DNA of 44,221 nt from an uncultured Clostridia bacterium (GCA_947631925.1 CANRNE010000017.1:1-44221), one strand, 5' to 3'. Positions 24,775 through 33,554 are shown, counted from the first letter of the stretch. Notes: generated by a model not told the origin, from the sequence alone. Made by a program: numbers and translations.

Positions 24775-25002
24775 TTATTCGAGGACGAGCTTGTTGAACA
24801 GAAGCGTCCAAATCGCATCGAGCCAGCCGATGACAACACCGGAGGGGATGGTGACGATAATCGCAACGATGATGCGAAGGATTCCACCCTTCTTCAACAC
24901 GGCAGACCATCTGACGAGGATCTCGACAATCCAGTTTACAACGGGAATGAGGAGAAGGATGACCTGAATGAGCTTGTTCTGTGAATGAAACCATTTGTCC
25001 AT
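24775..25002 (-). CDS. small membrane protein of 75 residues, paralogue 2
   Basis: Related to the 79-residue neighbour: both have W-H-Q-KL-Q-ILL-IP, then WIV--LVRWSA-L, then a second hydrophobic stretch with (V/I)LDA or WLDA, and an acidic C-terminal Glu. Two membrane segments (about 10-30 and 42-68) are separated by a short KKGG loop. AAAGGAGA lies upstream of the ATG. The pair looks like a tandem duplication in which the promoter and terminator were kept with each copy. No function is assigned. Confidence 0.82.
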   Translation of the reverse strand: MDKWFHSQNKLIQVILLLIPVVNWIVEILVRWSAVLKKGGILRIIVAIIVTIPSGVVIGWLDAIWTLLFNKLVLE

Positions 25003-25037
25003 AACTTTTATATCTCCTTTGATGAAATTCTAATATT

Positions 25038-25066
25038 ATTGTACATAGATTTGACAACGTTGTCAA
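25038..25066 (-). promoter_or_regulatory. promoter of paralogue 2 with a 16-bp palindrome over the -35
   Basis: On the - strand: TTGACA (25066-25061), 17-bp spacer, TACAAT (25043-25038). TTGACAACGTTGTCAA (25051-25066) is a perfect palindrome that includes the -35 box and part of the spacer, a likely operator. Confidence 0.85.
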
Positions 25067-25083
25067 GGGTTTCGCGAAATTTT

Positions 25084-25653
25084 TTACGAAATATTTTTTT
25101 CTCCCGAAAGCGCCGCGTCCGAGAGCGTTTTTTCGAGGAATTCTTCGCCCGTTTCGACATCTTTCCACACGATTCGGTCCCCTTCGAGCAGGGCGTAGGA
25201 GTGGCGGGAGCCCTCTTTGGGGATGGAAACCGACCCGCAGTTGGCATAAAAACCCTCCCCGCGCGCCTCGAAGGCGGGGACGTGGAAGTGTCCGCAGAAG
25301 AGGACGTCGCCCGCATGCGGCAGGGCGATTTCCTTGTGGCCGTGGGTGAAGAGAATTGTGCGGCCGCCCACGGGGAGCAGGAGGGCGTTTGCCTCCACGG
25401 GGAACTCGAGCACGAGGGAGTCCACCTCGCTGTCGCAGTTTCCCTTCACGCAGAGGATGCTTTCTTTCATCGAATTGAGAATGTCCGCGCACGCGAGAGT
25501 GGAATAGTCCCGCGGGAGGGGATTTCTCGCCCCGTGGTAGAGGAGGTCGCCGAGCAGGATGAGCCTTGCCGCCCCCTCCTCGAGGAAGCGCTCCCTGAGC
25601 AGGCGGCAGTAGTATGCCGACCCATGGATGTCCGATGCAATCAGATATTTCAT
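25084..25653 (-). CDS. YfcE-type metallophosphoesterase
   Basis: A 189-residue calcineurin-like phosphodiesterase. Metal-binding motifs are SDIHG (residues 7-11), LLGDLLYHG, VKGNCD, FTHGH and CGHFH, as in the YfcE/MJ0936 family. Members hydrolyse phosphodiesters in vitro; the natural substrate is unknown. AAGGAG precedes the start. It is the last gene of a - strand run with cls and the MDR dehydrogenase, 14 nt after cls. Confidence 0.92.
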   Translation of the reverse strand: MKYLIASDIHGSAYYCRLLRERFLEEGAARLILLGDLLYHGARNPLPRDYSTLACADILNSMKESILCVKGNCDSEVDSLVLEFPVEANALLLPVGGRTILFTHGHKEIALPHAGDVLFCGHFHVPAFEARGEGFYANCGSVSIPKEGSRHSYALLEGDRIVWKDVETGEEFLEKTLSDAALSGEKNIS

Positions 25654-25667
25654 AACAACTCCTTATT

Positions 25668-27071
25668 TTACGTAAGGGGCGCAAAGAGGGCGAGGAGGCG
25701 GAACGCCGCCCGCTTGATGCGGGAGAACCGCTTGAGCTCCCTGCCCTGCCGCCAACAAGTTTCAAAGTCCTGCCCGATTTTTTCCGCCATTTCCCGATCG
25801 AAGAGAAGGACGCCGCACTCCGCCTGCCGATGCATGCTCCCGAAGTCGAGATTGTAGCTCGAGACAAGGGAAATGCCGTCCGCGACGACGCACTTGGCGT
25901 GCAAAAATCCGTCCGTAAAGGCGCGCACTTCGACGCCCGCACGGCGGAGCTCCTCCGCATACCCTTGCGTGACGAGATAGACCGCCTTTTTGTCGGGAAG
26001 GGCGGGAATCATCACGCGCACGGAGGCGCCCCGGCGCGCCGCCTGCACGAGCGCCGAAAAGAGGGGCGCGGGCGGGGAGAGATAGGGGGTGAAGATGCAG
26101 ATGCTTTTTTGCGCCGCCGAGAAGAGCATCCCGAGGCAGTCGGGGGCGATGCGCGCTCCCTGCGCGCTGTCCGAGAGGAGAAGAAGACCCTCTTCGGACG
26201 GTTGCATGGGCTCGTAAATTTTCTCCTCAGACAGATTCAGGGCATACCATGTCCGAAGGAAGAGGTTACAAAACGCGGACATGTCCCCCTCGATGCGCAC
26301 TGCCGTGTCCTTCCAGTTCCCGAAGCGGATGCACTTTGCCACATACTCGTCCGCGAGGTTGATGCCGCCCAAAAAGGCGGCTCCGTCGACAATGGCGAGC
26401 TTTCTGTGGTCGCGCCGCACGACATTCTTTTTCAGGCGGAGCGGGGAGAAGACCGCCGTGCGTATCCCCCGCTTTTTGAGTTCGCGCGGCATGCGGGCGG
26501 GGAGCTTCATGGCGCACCCGAAGTCGTCATAGATGACGCGCACATCCACGCCGCCCTTTGCCTTTTCCTCGAGAATTTTCAGAATTTCGCCGAGAAATTC
26601 CCCGCTTGCGAGGATGTAATATTCGAGCCAGATGCGCGTTTTCGCGCGGTTAAGGTCATAAAGGAGGGCGTCGCCCATCTCCTTGCCCGTCTCAAAGTAC
26701 TCCGCGCGGGAATATTTTGCGGGCGGAAGGCCCGTCGCACGGAAGACGAGGGAGGCGAGCCGCTCTTTCAGGGTATCTCCCTCGGGCAGGGGCGCCTCGG
26801 GAAGTTGCCTTGAGAGGACGAGGGAGAGCGCGGCGCCGAGGTAGGGGACGAAGGCGATGAGAAAGAGCTTGGCAAGGTTGCCCTCTCCCTCCCCTTTTGC
26901 CACGAGAAGGCACGCCGCGACAAAAGAAAACGCCCGTTCCGCGAGCGCTGCGGGCGCTAAAATGCGGGGGAGCCGTATGGCGAGAAAGACCGCAAGGGCG
27001 AGGAGCAGCAAGGCGGAGAGGGCGAGCGGGAACATTCTCCCGCGCAGAAAATAGCGAATTCGGCGCAACAT
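25668..27071 (-). CDS. cls: cardiolipin synthase (phospholipase D family)
   Basis: A 467-residue protein. N-terminal hydrophobic segments (about 12-32, 40-58 and 66-88) are followed by two phospholipase D domains with HKD motifs: DHRKLAIVDGAAFLGG and LHAKCVVADG followed by SSYNLD. It should join two phosphatidylglycerols into cardiolipin and glycerol at the membrane. The start lies 21 nt after the MDR gene stop without a clear ribosome site, suggesting coupling. Length is close to the usual 480-510. Confidence 0.93.
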   Translation of the reverse strand: MLRRIRYFLRGRMFPLALSALLLLALAVFLAIRLPRILAPAALAERAFSFVAACLLVAKGEGEGNLAKLFLIAFVPYLGAALSLVLSRQLPEAPLPEGDTLKERLASLVFRATGLPPAKYSRAEYFETGKEMGDALLYDLNRAKTRIWLEYYILASGEFLGEILKILEEKAKGGVDVRVIYDDFGCAMKLPARMPRELKKRGIRTAVFSPLRLKKNVVRRDHRKLAIVDGAAFLGGINLADEYVAKCIRFGNWKDTAVRIEGDMSAFCNLFLRTWYALNLSEEKIYEPMQPSEEGLLLLSDSAQGARIAPDCLGMLFSAAQKSICIFTPYLSPPAPLFSALVQAARRGASVRVMIPALPDKKAVYLVTQGYAEELRRAGVEVRAFTDGFLHAKCVVADGISLVSSYNLDFGSMHRQAECGVLLFDREMAEKIGQDFETCWRQGRELKRFSRIKRAAFRLLALFAPLT

Positions 27072-27092
27072 ATGTAGCGGGCGCCGAAAGGG

Positions 27093-28100
27093 TTACAGCA
27101 TGTCTACGTAGTTGATTTCATCGGCGTCGCGGTCAAGGCGGGAGGGATAGTCCCGCAAGAAGGCCTCGAGGGCGGCGGGCTTAATGACGTTTGCACGGTA
27201 GGGCGAGGGGTCCACCGCCTTGTTCGCCATCAGGTTGATGGCGGTGGGCAGATAGTCATATCCGTTGTTGACGCAGTGCACGGTGAGATGCTTCTTGATG
27301 GCGGGGGTGAGGTCGAGGCGGACGCTGTTGCTGCTCGAGCCGTAGATGACGGTATTCCCGCCCCGCGCGGTGAGACGGAAGGCGAGCTCGGGCTCGTTGC
27401 CCACGGCGGTGGAGATGAAGACGGCGCCGTCCGCAAGTCTTCCCCCCGTCACGGAGGCGACTTCGTCCACGGTGTGCTCGTCGGCGAGCATCGTGTAGTA
27501 AATCCCGCAACGCCGCGCAAATTCGAGATGGCTCTCCATCGTGTCGAGGAGAATGGGGGCGGCCTGCTGGTAGATGAGGAGCTGGCAGGTGAGAATGCCG
27601 ATGAGGTTGGCGCCCACGACGGCGATGTGCTTTCCCTTTGCCGCGCCGAGACGGTCGCAGATGGCACGGGCGAGGGCGAGATGGTGGAGAAGGAGCGCCC
27701 GTTCGTCGGAGACGGTTTGGGGGAGCTCGAGGAATTCATCGGGGGAGAGGACCATGAAGTCCCTGCAGAACCCGTCGATATTTCTGCCGCGGATGTCGAG
27801 TTCGGCGGCGGAGAAGTCCCGCTTCTGCGTGCCGCTCGTGTCCACGGGGCGGAAGGTGTGGAGGAGTACGCGCGTGCCCCGCTTGTAGTAGGGATTGCCC
27901 TCTTCGGAGACAACCCCGATGGCATAGCGGCCGGGGATGATGGGGTATTTTACGCGCACGGAGCCCGCAAACAGGGTGGCGTCGAGGCTGTTGACGAGCA
28001 GTTTCGTCACGCGGATACGGACCTTGCCCTCCTCCCGTTCGGGAAGGGGCGCCTCGAACCGCTGCAGTTTGGCAGGACCTGTGAGCTTGTAGACGTTCAT
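27093..28100 (-). CDS. MDR-family (alcohol dehydrogenase-like) oxidoreductase lacking zinc ligands
   Basis: A 335-residue medium-chain dehydrogenase: a GroES-like N-terminal domain (about 1-130) and a Rossmann domain with VVGANLIGILTCQLLIYQ. The usual catalytic zinc Cys and the Gly-His-Glu are missing (the matching segments read NSLDATLFAG and PGRYAIGVV), and no structural-zinc cysteine cluster is seen. It may therefore be a reductase of the quinone or sorbitol-phosphate type, or a degenerate dehydrogenase. The start at 28100 is preferred over 28118 because AAGGAG lies 6 nt upstream of it. Its substrate is unknown. It leads the run MDR-cls-yfcE. Confidence 0.85.
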   Translation of the reverse strand: MNVYKLTGPAKLQRFEAPLPEREEGKVRIRVTKLLVNSLDATLFAGSVRVKYPIIPGRYAIGVVSEEGNPYYKRGTRVLLHTFRPVDTSGTQKRDFSAAELDIRGRNIDGFCRDFMVLSPDEFLELPQTVSDERALLLHHLALARAICDRLGAAKGKHIAVVGANLIGILTCQLLIYQQAAPILLDTMESHLEFARRCGIYYTMLADEHTVDEVASVTGGRLADGAVFISTAVGNEPELAFRLTARGGNTVIYGSSSNSVRLDLTPAIKKHLTVHCVNNGYDYLPTAINLMANKAVDPSPYRANVIKPAALEAFLRDYPSRLDRDADEINYVDML

Positions 28101-28138
28101 GCTGTACTCCTTACGCATTTTCCGTGTTCTTCTCCTAT

Positions 28139-28167
28139 ATTATACTGCCAAAGCCGAGATTTTGCAA
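28139..28167 (-). promoter_or_regulatory. sigma-A promoter of MDR-cls-yfcE
   Basis: On the - strand: TTGCAA (28167-28162), 17-bp spacer, TATAAT (28144-28139), with a leader of about 32 nt. Confidence 0.88.
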
Positions 28168-28245
28168 GGCTTTTCGGGGACTTTTGCGTACTTTGCCCCA
28201 AATCTCAAAAAAAACGGCGATTTTTCGGATTGCGCGCAAAATCAG

Positions 28246-28274
28246 TTGACGAGCGGAGAAAAAACAGCTATAAT
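28246..28274 (+). promoter_or_regulatory. sigma-A promoter of rpmE
   Basis: TTGACG (28246-28251), 17-bp spacer, TATAAT (28269-28274), with GAGGTG before the ATG at 28318. Confidence 0.9.
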
Positions 28275-28317
28275 AGTCGCGTATCCATTCGAAATATACG
28301 GAGCGAGGTGAACGAAT

Positions 28318-28521
28318 ATGAAGACCGGCATTCATCCGAAGTATCACGAGGCGACCGTCGTGTGCGCTTGCGGCGCCACCTTCAAGACGGGGACGACCAA
28401 GGACGCGGAGGTTCTCAAAGTCGATATCTGCAGCAAGTGCCATCCCTTCTTCACGGGTCGGCAGAAGCTCGTCGATACCGGCGGCAGAGTCGATAAGTTC
28501 AAGAAGAGATACGGAATCTGA
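28318..28521 (+). CDS. rpmE: 50S ribosomal protein L31 (zinc-ribbon form)
   Basis: 67 residues, [19 protein letters not shown] at the start, with four cysteines (CAC and CSKC) that bind zinc and the HPFFTGRQK motif. The cysteine-containing type is replaced by a cysteine-free paralogue in some bacteria under zinc limitation; no second copy is seen here. It heads the usual rpmE-DUF1385-prmC-prfA order. Confidence 0.97.
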   Translation: MKTGIHPKYHEATVVCACGATFKTGTTKDAEVLKVDICSKCHPFFTGRQKLVDTGGRVDKFKKRYGI

Positions 28522-28528
28522 CGCAGTA

Positions 28529-28555
28529 CAGCCCCCGCAAATGCGGGGCTGTTTT
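28529..28555 (+). terminator. terminator or attenuator after rpmE
   Basis: CAGCCCCCGCA pairs with TGCGGGGCTG across a short AA loop, followed by TTTT. It lies only 35 nt ahead of the next gene, so it probably lowers rather than stops expression of the fusion gene. Confidence 0.8.
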
Positions 28556-28589
28556 GCTATACAACGGCGCCGCGGCGCAACATATTGCC

Positions 28590-30395
28590 ATGAAAAAGAA
28601 AACCAACAGAACGTACATCGGCGGACAGGCCGTCATCCAGGGCGTCATGATGCGGGGGAAGAGTAGCATGGTGACCGTTTGCCGTGCGGACGACGGGAGC
28701 ATGCTCACCGAGGCGAGGCGTCTCCCCCCGCCCGAGGAGCAGAAGAAGTGGAAGAAATTTCCCTTCCTCCGCGGCGTCGTGAACTTCGTCTCCTCCCTCG
28801 TGGACGGGACGCGCGTGCTCATGCGCAGTGCGGAGGCCGTGCTCCCCGATGAGGAGGAGCCCGAAAAGAAGGAGAAGAAGGTGAGCTCGGGCGCCATAGT
28901 CTCCGTCATCTCCACCGTCCTCGGCGTCGTCATCGCCGTCGCCCTCTTTCTTGTCGTGCCCCAAGCCGTCACGGACGCCATCGTGAAGGCCGCGCCCGCG
29001 GTGGGGGAGCATTACGGCATCTACAAGCATCTCATCGAGGGGGGATTCCGCCTTCTCGTCTTCTTTTTATACATCCTGTTCACGCTGTGCTTCAAGTCCC
29101 TGCGCGAGACGTACATGTACCACGGCGCCGAGCACAAGACCATCAACTGCTACGAATACGGACTTCCGCTCACGGTGGAGAACGTCAAGGGTTGCACCCG
29201 CATGCACGACCGCTGCGGCACCACCTTCCTCTTCATCGTGATGTTCATCTCCATCCTCATCTTCGCCCTCGTCGGCGTGCCGCTCGACATGCTCTATACG
29301 TCTGCGCACATCGAGGGCATCTGGGACAACCTCATCTCGATTGTCGCAAAACTTCTCCTTCTGCCCGTCGTGGCGGGGGTGTCCTATGAGGTTCTCAAAC
29401 TGCTCGCAAAGACGGACTCTCCCCTCGTCCTTCCCCTCAAGGCGCCCGGGTTTTTGCTCCAGAAGCTCACCACCCGCGAGCCCACGGACGACATGATAGC
29501 ATGCGCCGTCGCCGCCTTCGAAGGGGTGCTCCAAATGGATGCGGACAGGAAGATTCCCGAAAAATTCTTTGCCACGGAGACGGAGCTCTCCAAGCTCGAG
29601 GGGGCCATCAAGAAAAGTTTTGCACGGCAGGGAATTGACGAATCCGACGCCGAGTGGATTCTCTCCCTCACCCTCCGTATTCCGCGCAGTGCGCTCTCCG
29701 AGGACCGCGTCCTCACCCGCGCGCAGTGCAAGGCGGTGCTCGACATCTACGATGAGCGCGTGACGGGCAGACCGCTCTGGTACATCTTCGGCGACGCCGA
29801 CTTCTACGGCAGAACCTTCAAGGTGGACGAGCGGGTGCTCATTCCCCGCCCCGAGACCGAACTTCTCGCCGAAAAGGCCATCGAATGCGTGAAGAAGGGG
29901 GACAGGGTGCTCGACCTCTGCACGGGGAGCGGCGCCGTCGCCGTGACCGTCGCCTGCGAGACGGGGGCGGAAGTTGTCGCCTCGGACATCTCCGCGGACG
30001 CGCTCGAAGTCGCCCGTATCAACGCCGAACAGTGCGGCGCAAAGGTGACATTCCTTCAAAGCGACCTCTTTGCCGCCGTCACGGGGAAATTTGAAGTCAT
30101 CACCGCAAATCCTCCCTATGTCAGGCGGGACGCCATCGAGACGCTGCCCGACGACGTGAAAAATTTCGAGCCGCACATCGCCCTCGACGGCGGAGCGGAC
30201 GGGCTGGATTTTTACCGCGCCATTGCCCGCGAATGCCCGCAATATCTCACACAGGGTGGCATTTTGCTCGTCGAATGCGATGACGGACAGGCACAGGAGA
30301 TTGCAAATTATTTCCGCGCGGCGGGGGGAACTTGCGAAATTTTCCATGACCTTTCGGGGTGCGAACGCGTCGTCAAGGCGGTGTTTTCATGCTGA
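28590..30395 (+). CDS. prmC: DUF1385 membrane protein fused to release-factor methyltransferase PrmC
   Basis: A single 601-residue frame. Residues about 5-325 match DUF1385: GGQAVIQGVMMRGK, YHGAEHKTINCYE, CTRMHDRCGT and several membrane segments (about 97-125, 145-165, 205-230 and 245-275). After a linker, residues about 345-601 match PrmC, with LIPRPETELL, DLCTGSGAVAV and the catalytic NPPY (507-510). PrmC methylates the GGQ glutamine of release factors RF1 and RF2, and RF1 is encoded immediately downstream with a 7-nt overlap. DUF1385 has no established function. The ATG at 28590 is chosen over the TTG at 28554, which lies in the terminator tail. In many Clostridia the two parts are separate neighbouring genes, so this is a gene fusion. 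Confidence 0.92.
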   Translation: MKKKTNRTYIGGQAVIQGVMMRGKSSMVTVCRADDGSMLTEARRLPPPEEQKKWKKFPFLRGVVNFVSSLVDGTRVLMRSAEAVLPDEEEPEKKEKKVSSGAIVSVISTVLGVVIAVALFLVVPQAVTDAIVKAAPAVGEHYGIYKHLIEGGFRLLVFFLYILFTLCFKSLRETYMYHGAEHKTINCYEYGLPLTVENVKGCTRMHDRCGTTFLFIVMFISILIFALVGVPLDMLYTSAHIEGIWDNLISIVAKLLLLPVVAGVSYEVLKLLAKTDSPLVLPLKAPGFLLQKLTTREPTDDMIACAVAAFEGVLQMDADRKIPEKFFATETELSKLEGAIKKSFARQGIDESDAEWILSLTLRIPRSALSEDRVLTRAQCKAVLDIYDERVTGRPLWYIFGDADFYGRTFKVDERVLIPRPETELLAEKAIECVKKGDRVLDLCTGSGAVAVTVACETGAEVVASDISADALEVARINAEQCGAKVTFLQSDLFAAVTGKFEVITANPPYVRRDAIETLPDDVKNFEPHIALDGGADGLDFYRAIARECPQYLTQGGILLVECDDGQAQEIANYFRAAGGTCEIFHDLSGCERVVKAVFSC

Positions 30396-31453
30396 AGCGG
30401 CTCAAGGACGTCGAACGGCGCTATGAGGCGCTCTCACAGGCCCTTTCCGAGCCGGACGCCTATCGGCGCGCGGACTTTGCCGCCCTCTCGAAGGAGCGGT
30501 CCGAGCTCGAAGAAATCGTGACCGCATATCGCGAATATGAGCGCACGAACGCGGACATGGGTGCCGCGTTTTCCGAGGCGGAGCACGAAACGGGGGAACT
30601 GCGCGACCTGCTCTTCGAGGAGGGGTACAGGCTCAAAGAGGAGCTCGCCGAAAAGGAGACGGCGCTGAAAATTTTGCTCCTTCCCAAGGACAGGGACGAC
30701 GAACGCAGCTGTACGCTCGAAATTCGGGCGGGCGCGGGCGGCGAGGAGGCGGCGCTCTTTGCCTATGAGCTCTACCGCATGTATCAGGCCTACTGCGAGA
30801 AGCATCGCTTGGGGTGGGAGGTCGCCGACCTCTCCGAGACCGAGCTCGGCGGCATCAAGGAGGCCGTCGTCATGATTACGGGCAAGGATGCCTACCGCCG
30901 TCTCAAGTACGAGAGCGGCGTGCACCGCGTCCAGCGCGTCCCCGAGACGGAATCGCAGGGGCGCATTCATACCTCGACTTGCACGGTGGCGGTCCTGCCC
31001 GAGGCCGAGGAAGTGGACGTCAAAATCGACGAAAAGGACATCCGCGTCGACCTCTACCGCTCCTCGGGGGCGGGCGGGCAAAAAGTCAACAAGACGGAGA
31101 CCGCCATCCGAATCACTCACTTCCCGACGGGGATTGTCGTCACCTGTCAGGACGAGCGCAGCCAGCTCAAGAACAAGGAGAAGGCATTCCGCGTGCTCAA
31201 AGCGCGCCTCTATGACCTCTATAAGACGCGCGCCGCGGGCGAGGAGGCGGCAAACCGCAAGAGTCTCGTCGGAACGGGGGACCGCAGCGAGCGAATCCGC
31301 ACCTACAACTTCCCCCAGAGCCGCATCACCGACCATCGGATCGGGCTCTCCGTCTTCGACCTCGAGGGGTTCCTTTCGGGCAATCTCGACGAGATGATAG
31401 ACGCGCTCGCCCGCGCCGACACCGAACGGAAACTCTCCGCCGAGGACGAGTGA
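30389..31453 (+). CDS. prfA: peptide chain release factor 1
   Basis: A 354-residue RF1. GGQ lies at 229-231 in SSGAGGQKVNKTET; the stop-codon tripeptide is of the PxT type (PET in RVPETESQGRIHTS), which identifies RF1 rather than RF2. The start at 30389 overlaps the prmC stop, so translation is coupled to the enzyme that methylates Gln231. The C-terminal region after NFPQSRITDHRIG is standard. Confidence 0.97.
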   Translation: MLKRLKDVERRYEALSQALSEPDAYRRADFAALSKERSELEEIVTAYREYERTNADMGAAFSEAEHETGELRDLLFEEGYRLKEELAEKETALKILLLPKDRDDERSCTLEIRAGAGGEEAALFAYELYRMYQAYCEKHRLGWEVADLSETELGGIKEAVVMITGKDAYRRLKYESGVHRVQRVPETESQGRIHTSTCTVAVLPEAEEVDVKIDEKDIRVDLYRSSGAGGQKVNKTETAIRITHFPTGIVVTCQDERSQLKNKEKAFRVLKARLYDLYKTRAAGEEAANRKSLVGTGDRSERIRTYNFPQSRITDHRIGLSVFDLEGFLSGNLDEMIDALARADTERKLSAEDE

Positions 31454-31517
31454 GGGGGCAATCTTCTCGGGTTTTGCAAAATTCGCACAAACAGGGGAAG
31501 AAATTTTCTGAAATCCC

Positions 31518-31546
31518 TTGAAAATTTTCGAAAAATTTGTTAGAAT
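31518..31546 (+). promoter_or_regulatory. sigma-A promoter of P-loop gene-thrC
   Basis: TTGAAA (31518-31523), 17-bp spacer, TAGAAT (31541-31546). Confidence 0.85.
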
Positions 31547-31583
31547 AGAATGAGAAAACGACATCAAGGCTCAGGAGGCATCT

Positions 31584-31991
31584 ATGATTAGAATTATCTG
31601 CGGTCCCAAAGGCAGCGGAAAGACCAAACAGCTCATCGAAGTGGCAAACGCCGCCGTTGCGACCGCGAAGGGACACCTCGTCTTCATCACGGACACCAAC
31701 CGCTACATGTATGACCTCAAGCGGGAGATTCGCTTCATCAACGTGACGGATTACGCCGTCGCGGGGGAAGACGCCCTCTGCGGGTTCGTCAAGGGCGTGA
31801 TTGCGGGCAGCTACGACAACGAATTCGTCTATCTCGACGGCGTGGCGCGCATCGCGGGCAAGTCTTTGGACGAGATGGCCCAGCTCTTCTACATGTTCGA
31901 CAAGGTCTCGGCGCTCCGCGGGATTGAACTGTGGATTACCTGCAGCTGCACCGAGGAAGAACTTCCCGCCTTCGCGAAGAAGTATTTGTGA
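31584..31991 (+). CDS. small P-loop NTPase-like protein, function unknown
   Basis: 135 residues. A Walker A motif (GPKGSGKT, residues 7-14) starts the protein and a Walker B-like FVYLDG lies near residue 83. A late ITCSCTEEELP occupies the place of a sensor strand. It resembles the core of a thymidine-kinase or ATPase fold without extra domains. AGGAGG precedes the start. It ends 5 nt ahead of thrC and shares its promoter, but the pairing gives no clear functional hint. Confidence 0.8.
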   Translation: MIRIICGPKGSGKTKQLIEVANAAVATAKGHLVFITDTNRYMYDLKREIRFINVTDYAVAGEDALCGFVKGVIAGSYDNEFVYLDGVARIAGKSLDEMAQLFYMFDKVSALRGIELWITCSCTEEELPAFAKKYL

Positions 31992-31996
31992 GTCGT

Positions 31997-33481
31997 ATGT
32001 TGTTCGTCAGCACAAGGGGCGGGAAACCCGTCACGGGCGCGGAGGCCATCGTCAAGGGGATGGCAGACGGCGGAGGACTGTACGTTCCCGCCTCCTTTCC
32101 CGCTGTGACGGCGGAAGAATTTTCCGCCATGCTCTCGATGGACTATGCCGAGCGCACCGCCTTCATCCTCGGAAAATATTTGGACGAATATGACGGGGAG
32201 GGACTGCTCGCGTGGCTCCGCAAGGCGTATGCGGCGTTCGAGGGCGACCCGGCGCCCCTCGTCCGCATGGACGAAGGGCTCTACCTTCTCGAACTCTTCC
32301 ACGGCCCCACCTGCGCATTCAAGGACATGGCGCTTGCCGTGCTTCCCTATCTCCTTCGGGAGGGGTGCAACCTTCTCAAAATCAAGAAGGACGTTCTCGT
32401 GCTCGCCGCGACGAGCGGGGACACGGGGAAGGCCGCGCTCGAGGCATTTGCGGACAAAGAGGGCGTGAAAGTCATGGTCTTCTACCCCGAGGAGGGGGTC
32501 TCCAAGATGCAGAAGCTGCAGATGTGCACGCAGGACGGCGAAAATGTCAACGTCGTCGCCGTGCGCGGCAACTTCGACGACTGTCAGGCGGGCGTCAAGC
32601 GCATCTTCAGAAAGCACAGGGAGGAACTTGCCGACAAGGTGCTCCTCACTTCGGCGAATTCCATCAGCATCGGCCGCCTTCTTCCGCAGATTGCCTACTA
32701 TTTTTCCGCATACTGCGACCTCGTCACGTCCAATCAGATTGCGATGGGCGACCCCGTCGACTTCTGCGTCCCGACGGGCAACTTCGGCAACGTGCTCGCG
32801 GGCTACTACGCCAAGCGGATGGGTCTCCCCGTCGGGAAACTTCTCACGGGCTCCAACAAGAACTGTGCCCTCGCGGACCTCTTCAAGACGGGCACCTACG
32901 ACGTCAAGCGTCCCTTCTGGCGCACGATGTCCCCCTCGATGGACATCCTGCTCGCCTCCAACCTCGAGCGGCTCTTCTTCGAGCTGTCGGGACGGGACGA
33001 GAGCCTCACCACGGAGCGCATGCGCGCCCTCTCGCAGGGGGCGAGGAGCTGTACCCTCCGCGCCGAGGAATTCAAGAAGCTCAATGAGGACTTCTTTGGC
33101 GACTGGGTGAGCGAGGACGACACCGTCGAGTGCGTCTATGACTTCTTCGAGGAGTACGGCTACCCGATGGACACCCACACGGGCGTCGCCATGTGCGTCG
33201 CGGAGCGGTATCGCGAGAAGGTCGGGAGCGAGCCCAAGGCGGTCGTCCCGCCCACCGTCGTCATCGCCACGGCGAGTCCCTACAAGTTCCCGCAGGACGT
33301 CCTGTATGCCCTCACGGGCAGCGATGTCAAGGATTCCTTCAAGGGAATCAAGCGCATCCATCTGCTCACGGCGATGAAGGTCCCCGAACCGCTCAAGGCC
33401 GTCCGCTATAAGCCCATCCGCTTCAAGGCGACGGTCCCGACGGACAAGATGTACGACGAAGTCCTCAAATTTATCGGTTAA
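31997..33481 (+). CDS. thrC: threonine synthase
   Basis: Converts O-phospho-L-homoserine to L-threonine with pyridoxal phosphate. The 494-residue product matches the long ThrC type: MLFVSTRGG at the start, a PLP lysine at Lys109 in GPTCAFKDMA, ATSGDTGKAA for phosphate binding, and FCVPTGNFGNVLAGY. The ATG at 31997 gives the family N-terminus, although no ribosome site is obvious. A GTG at 31988 overlapping the upstream stop is an alternative, and coupling to the P-loop gene is likely. Confidence 0.95.
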   Translation: MLFVSTRGGKPVTGAEAIVKGMADGGGLYVPASFPAVTAEEFSAMLSMDYAERTAFILGKYLDEYDGEGLLAWLRKAYAAFEGDPAPLVRMDEGLYLLELFHGPTCAFKDMALAVLPYLLREGCNLLKIKKDVLVLAATSGDTGKAALEAFADKEGVKVMVFYPEEGVSKMQKLQMCTQDGENVNVVAVRGNFDDCQAGVKRIFRKHREELADKVLLTSANSISIGRLLPQIAYYFSAYCDLVTSNQIAMGDPVDFCVPTGNFGNVLAGYYAKRMGLPVGKLLTGSNKNCALADLFKTGTYDVKRPFWRTMSPSMDILLASNLERLFFELSGRDESLTTERMRALSQGARSCTLRAEEFKKLNEDFFGDWVSEDDTVECVYDFFEEYGYPMDTHTGVAMCVAERYREKVGSEPKAVVPPTVVIATASPYKFPQDVLYALTGSDVKDSFKGIKRIHLLTAMKVPEPLKAVRYKPIRFKATVPTDKMYDEVLKFIG

Positions 33482-33486
33482 AAGCA

Positions 33487-33517
33487 AAAACGGAGAGCGC
33501 CCGCTCCCCGTTTTTTC
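33487..33517. terminator. bidirectional terminator between thrC and the unknown gene
   Basis: ACGGAGAGCG/GCTCCCCGT arms with an A5 tract on one side and a T6 tract on the other, so it can serve both convergent genes. Confidence 0.88.
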
Positions 33518-33554
33518 ATACCATATCGGGACGAATTGATGAAATTTGCTCCAA

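Noticed and set aside
28554-28589. TTG start giving 12 more residues to the DUF1385-PrmC fusion
   Set aside because: It would begin in the T tail of the rpmE terminator and has no ribosome site.
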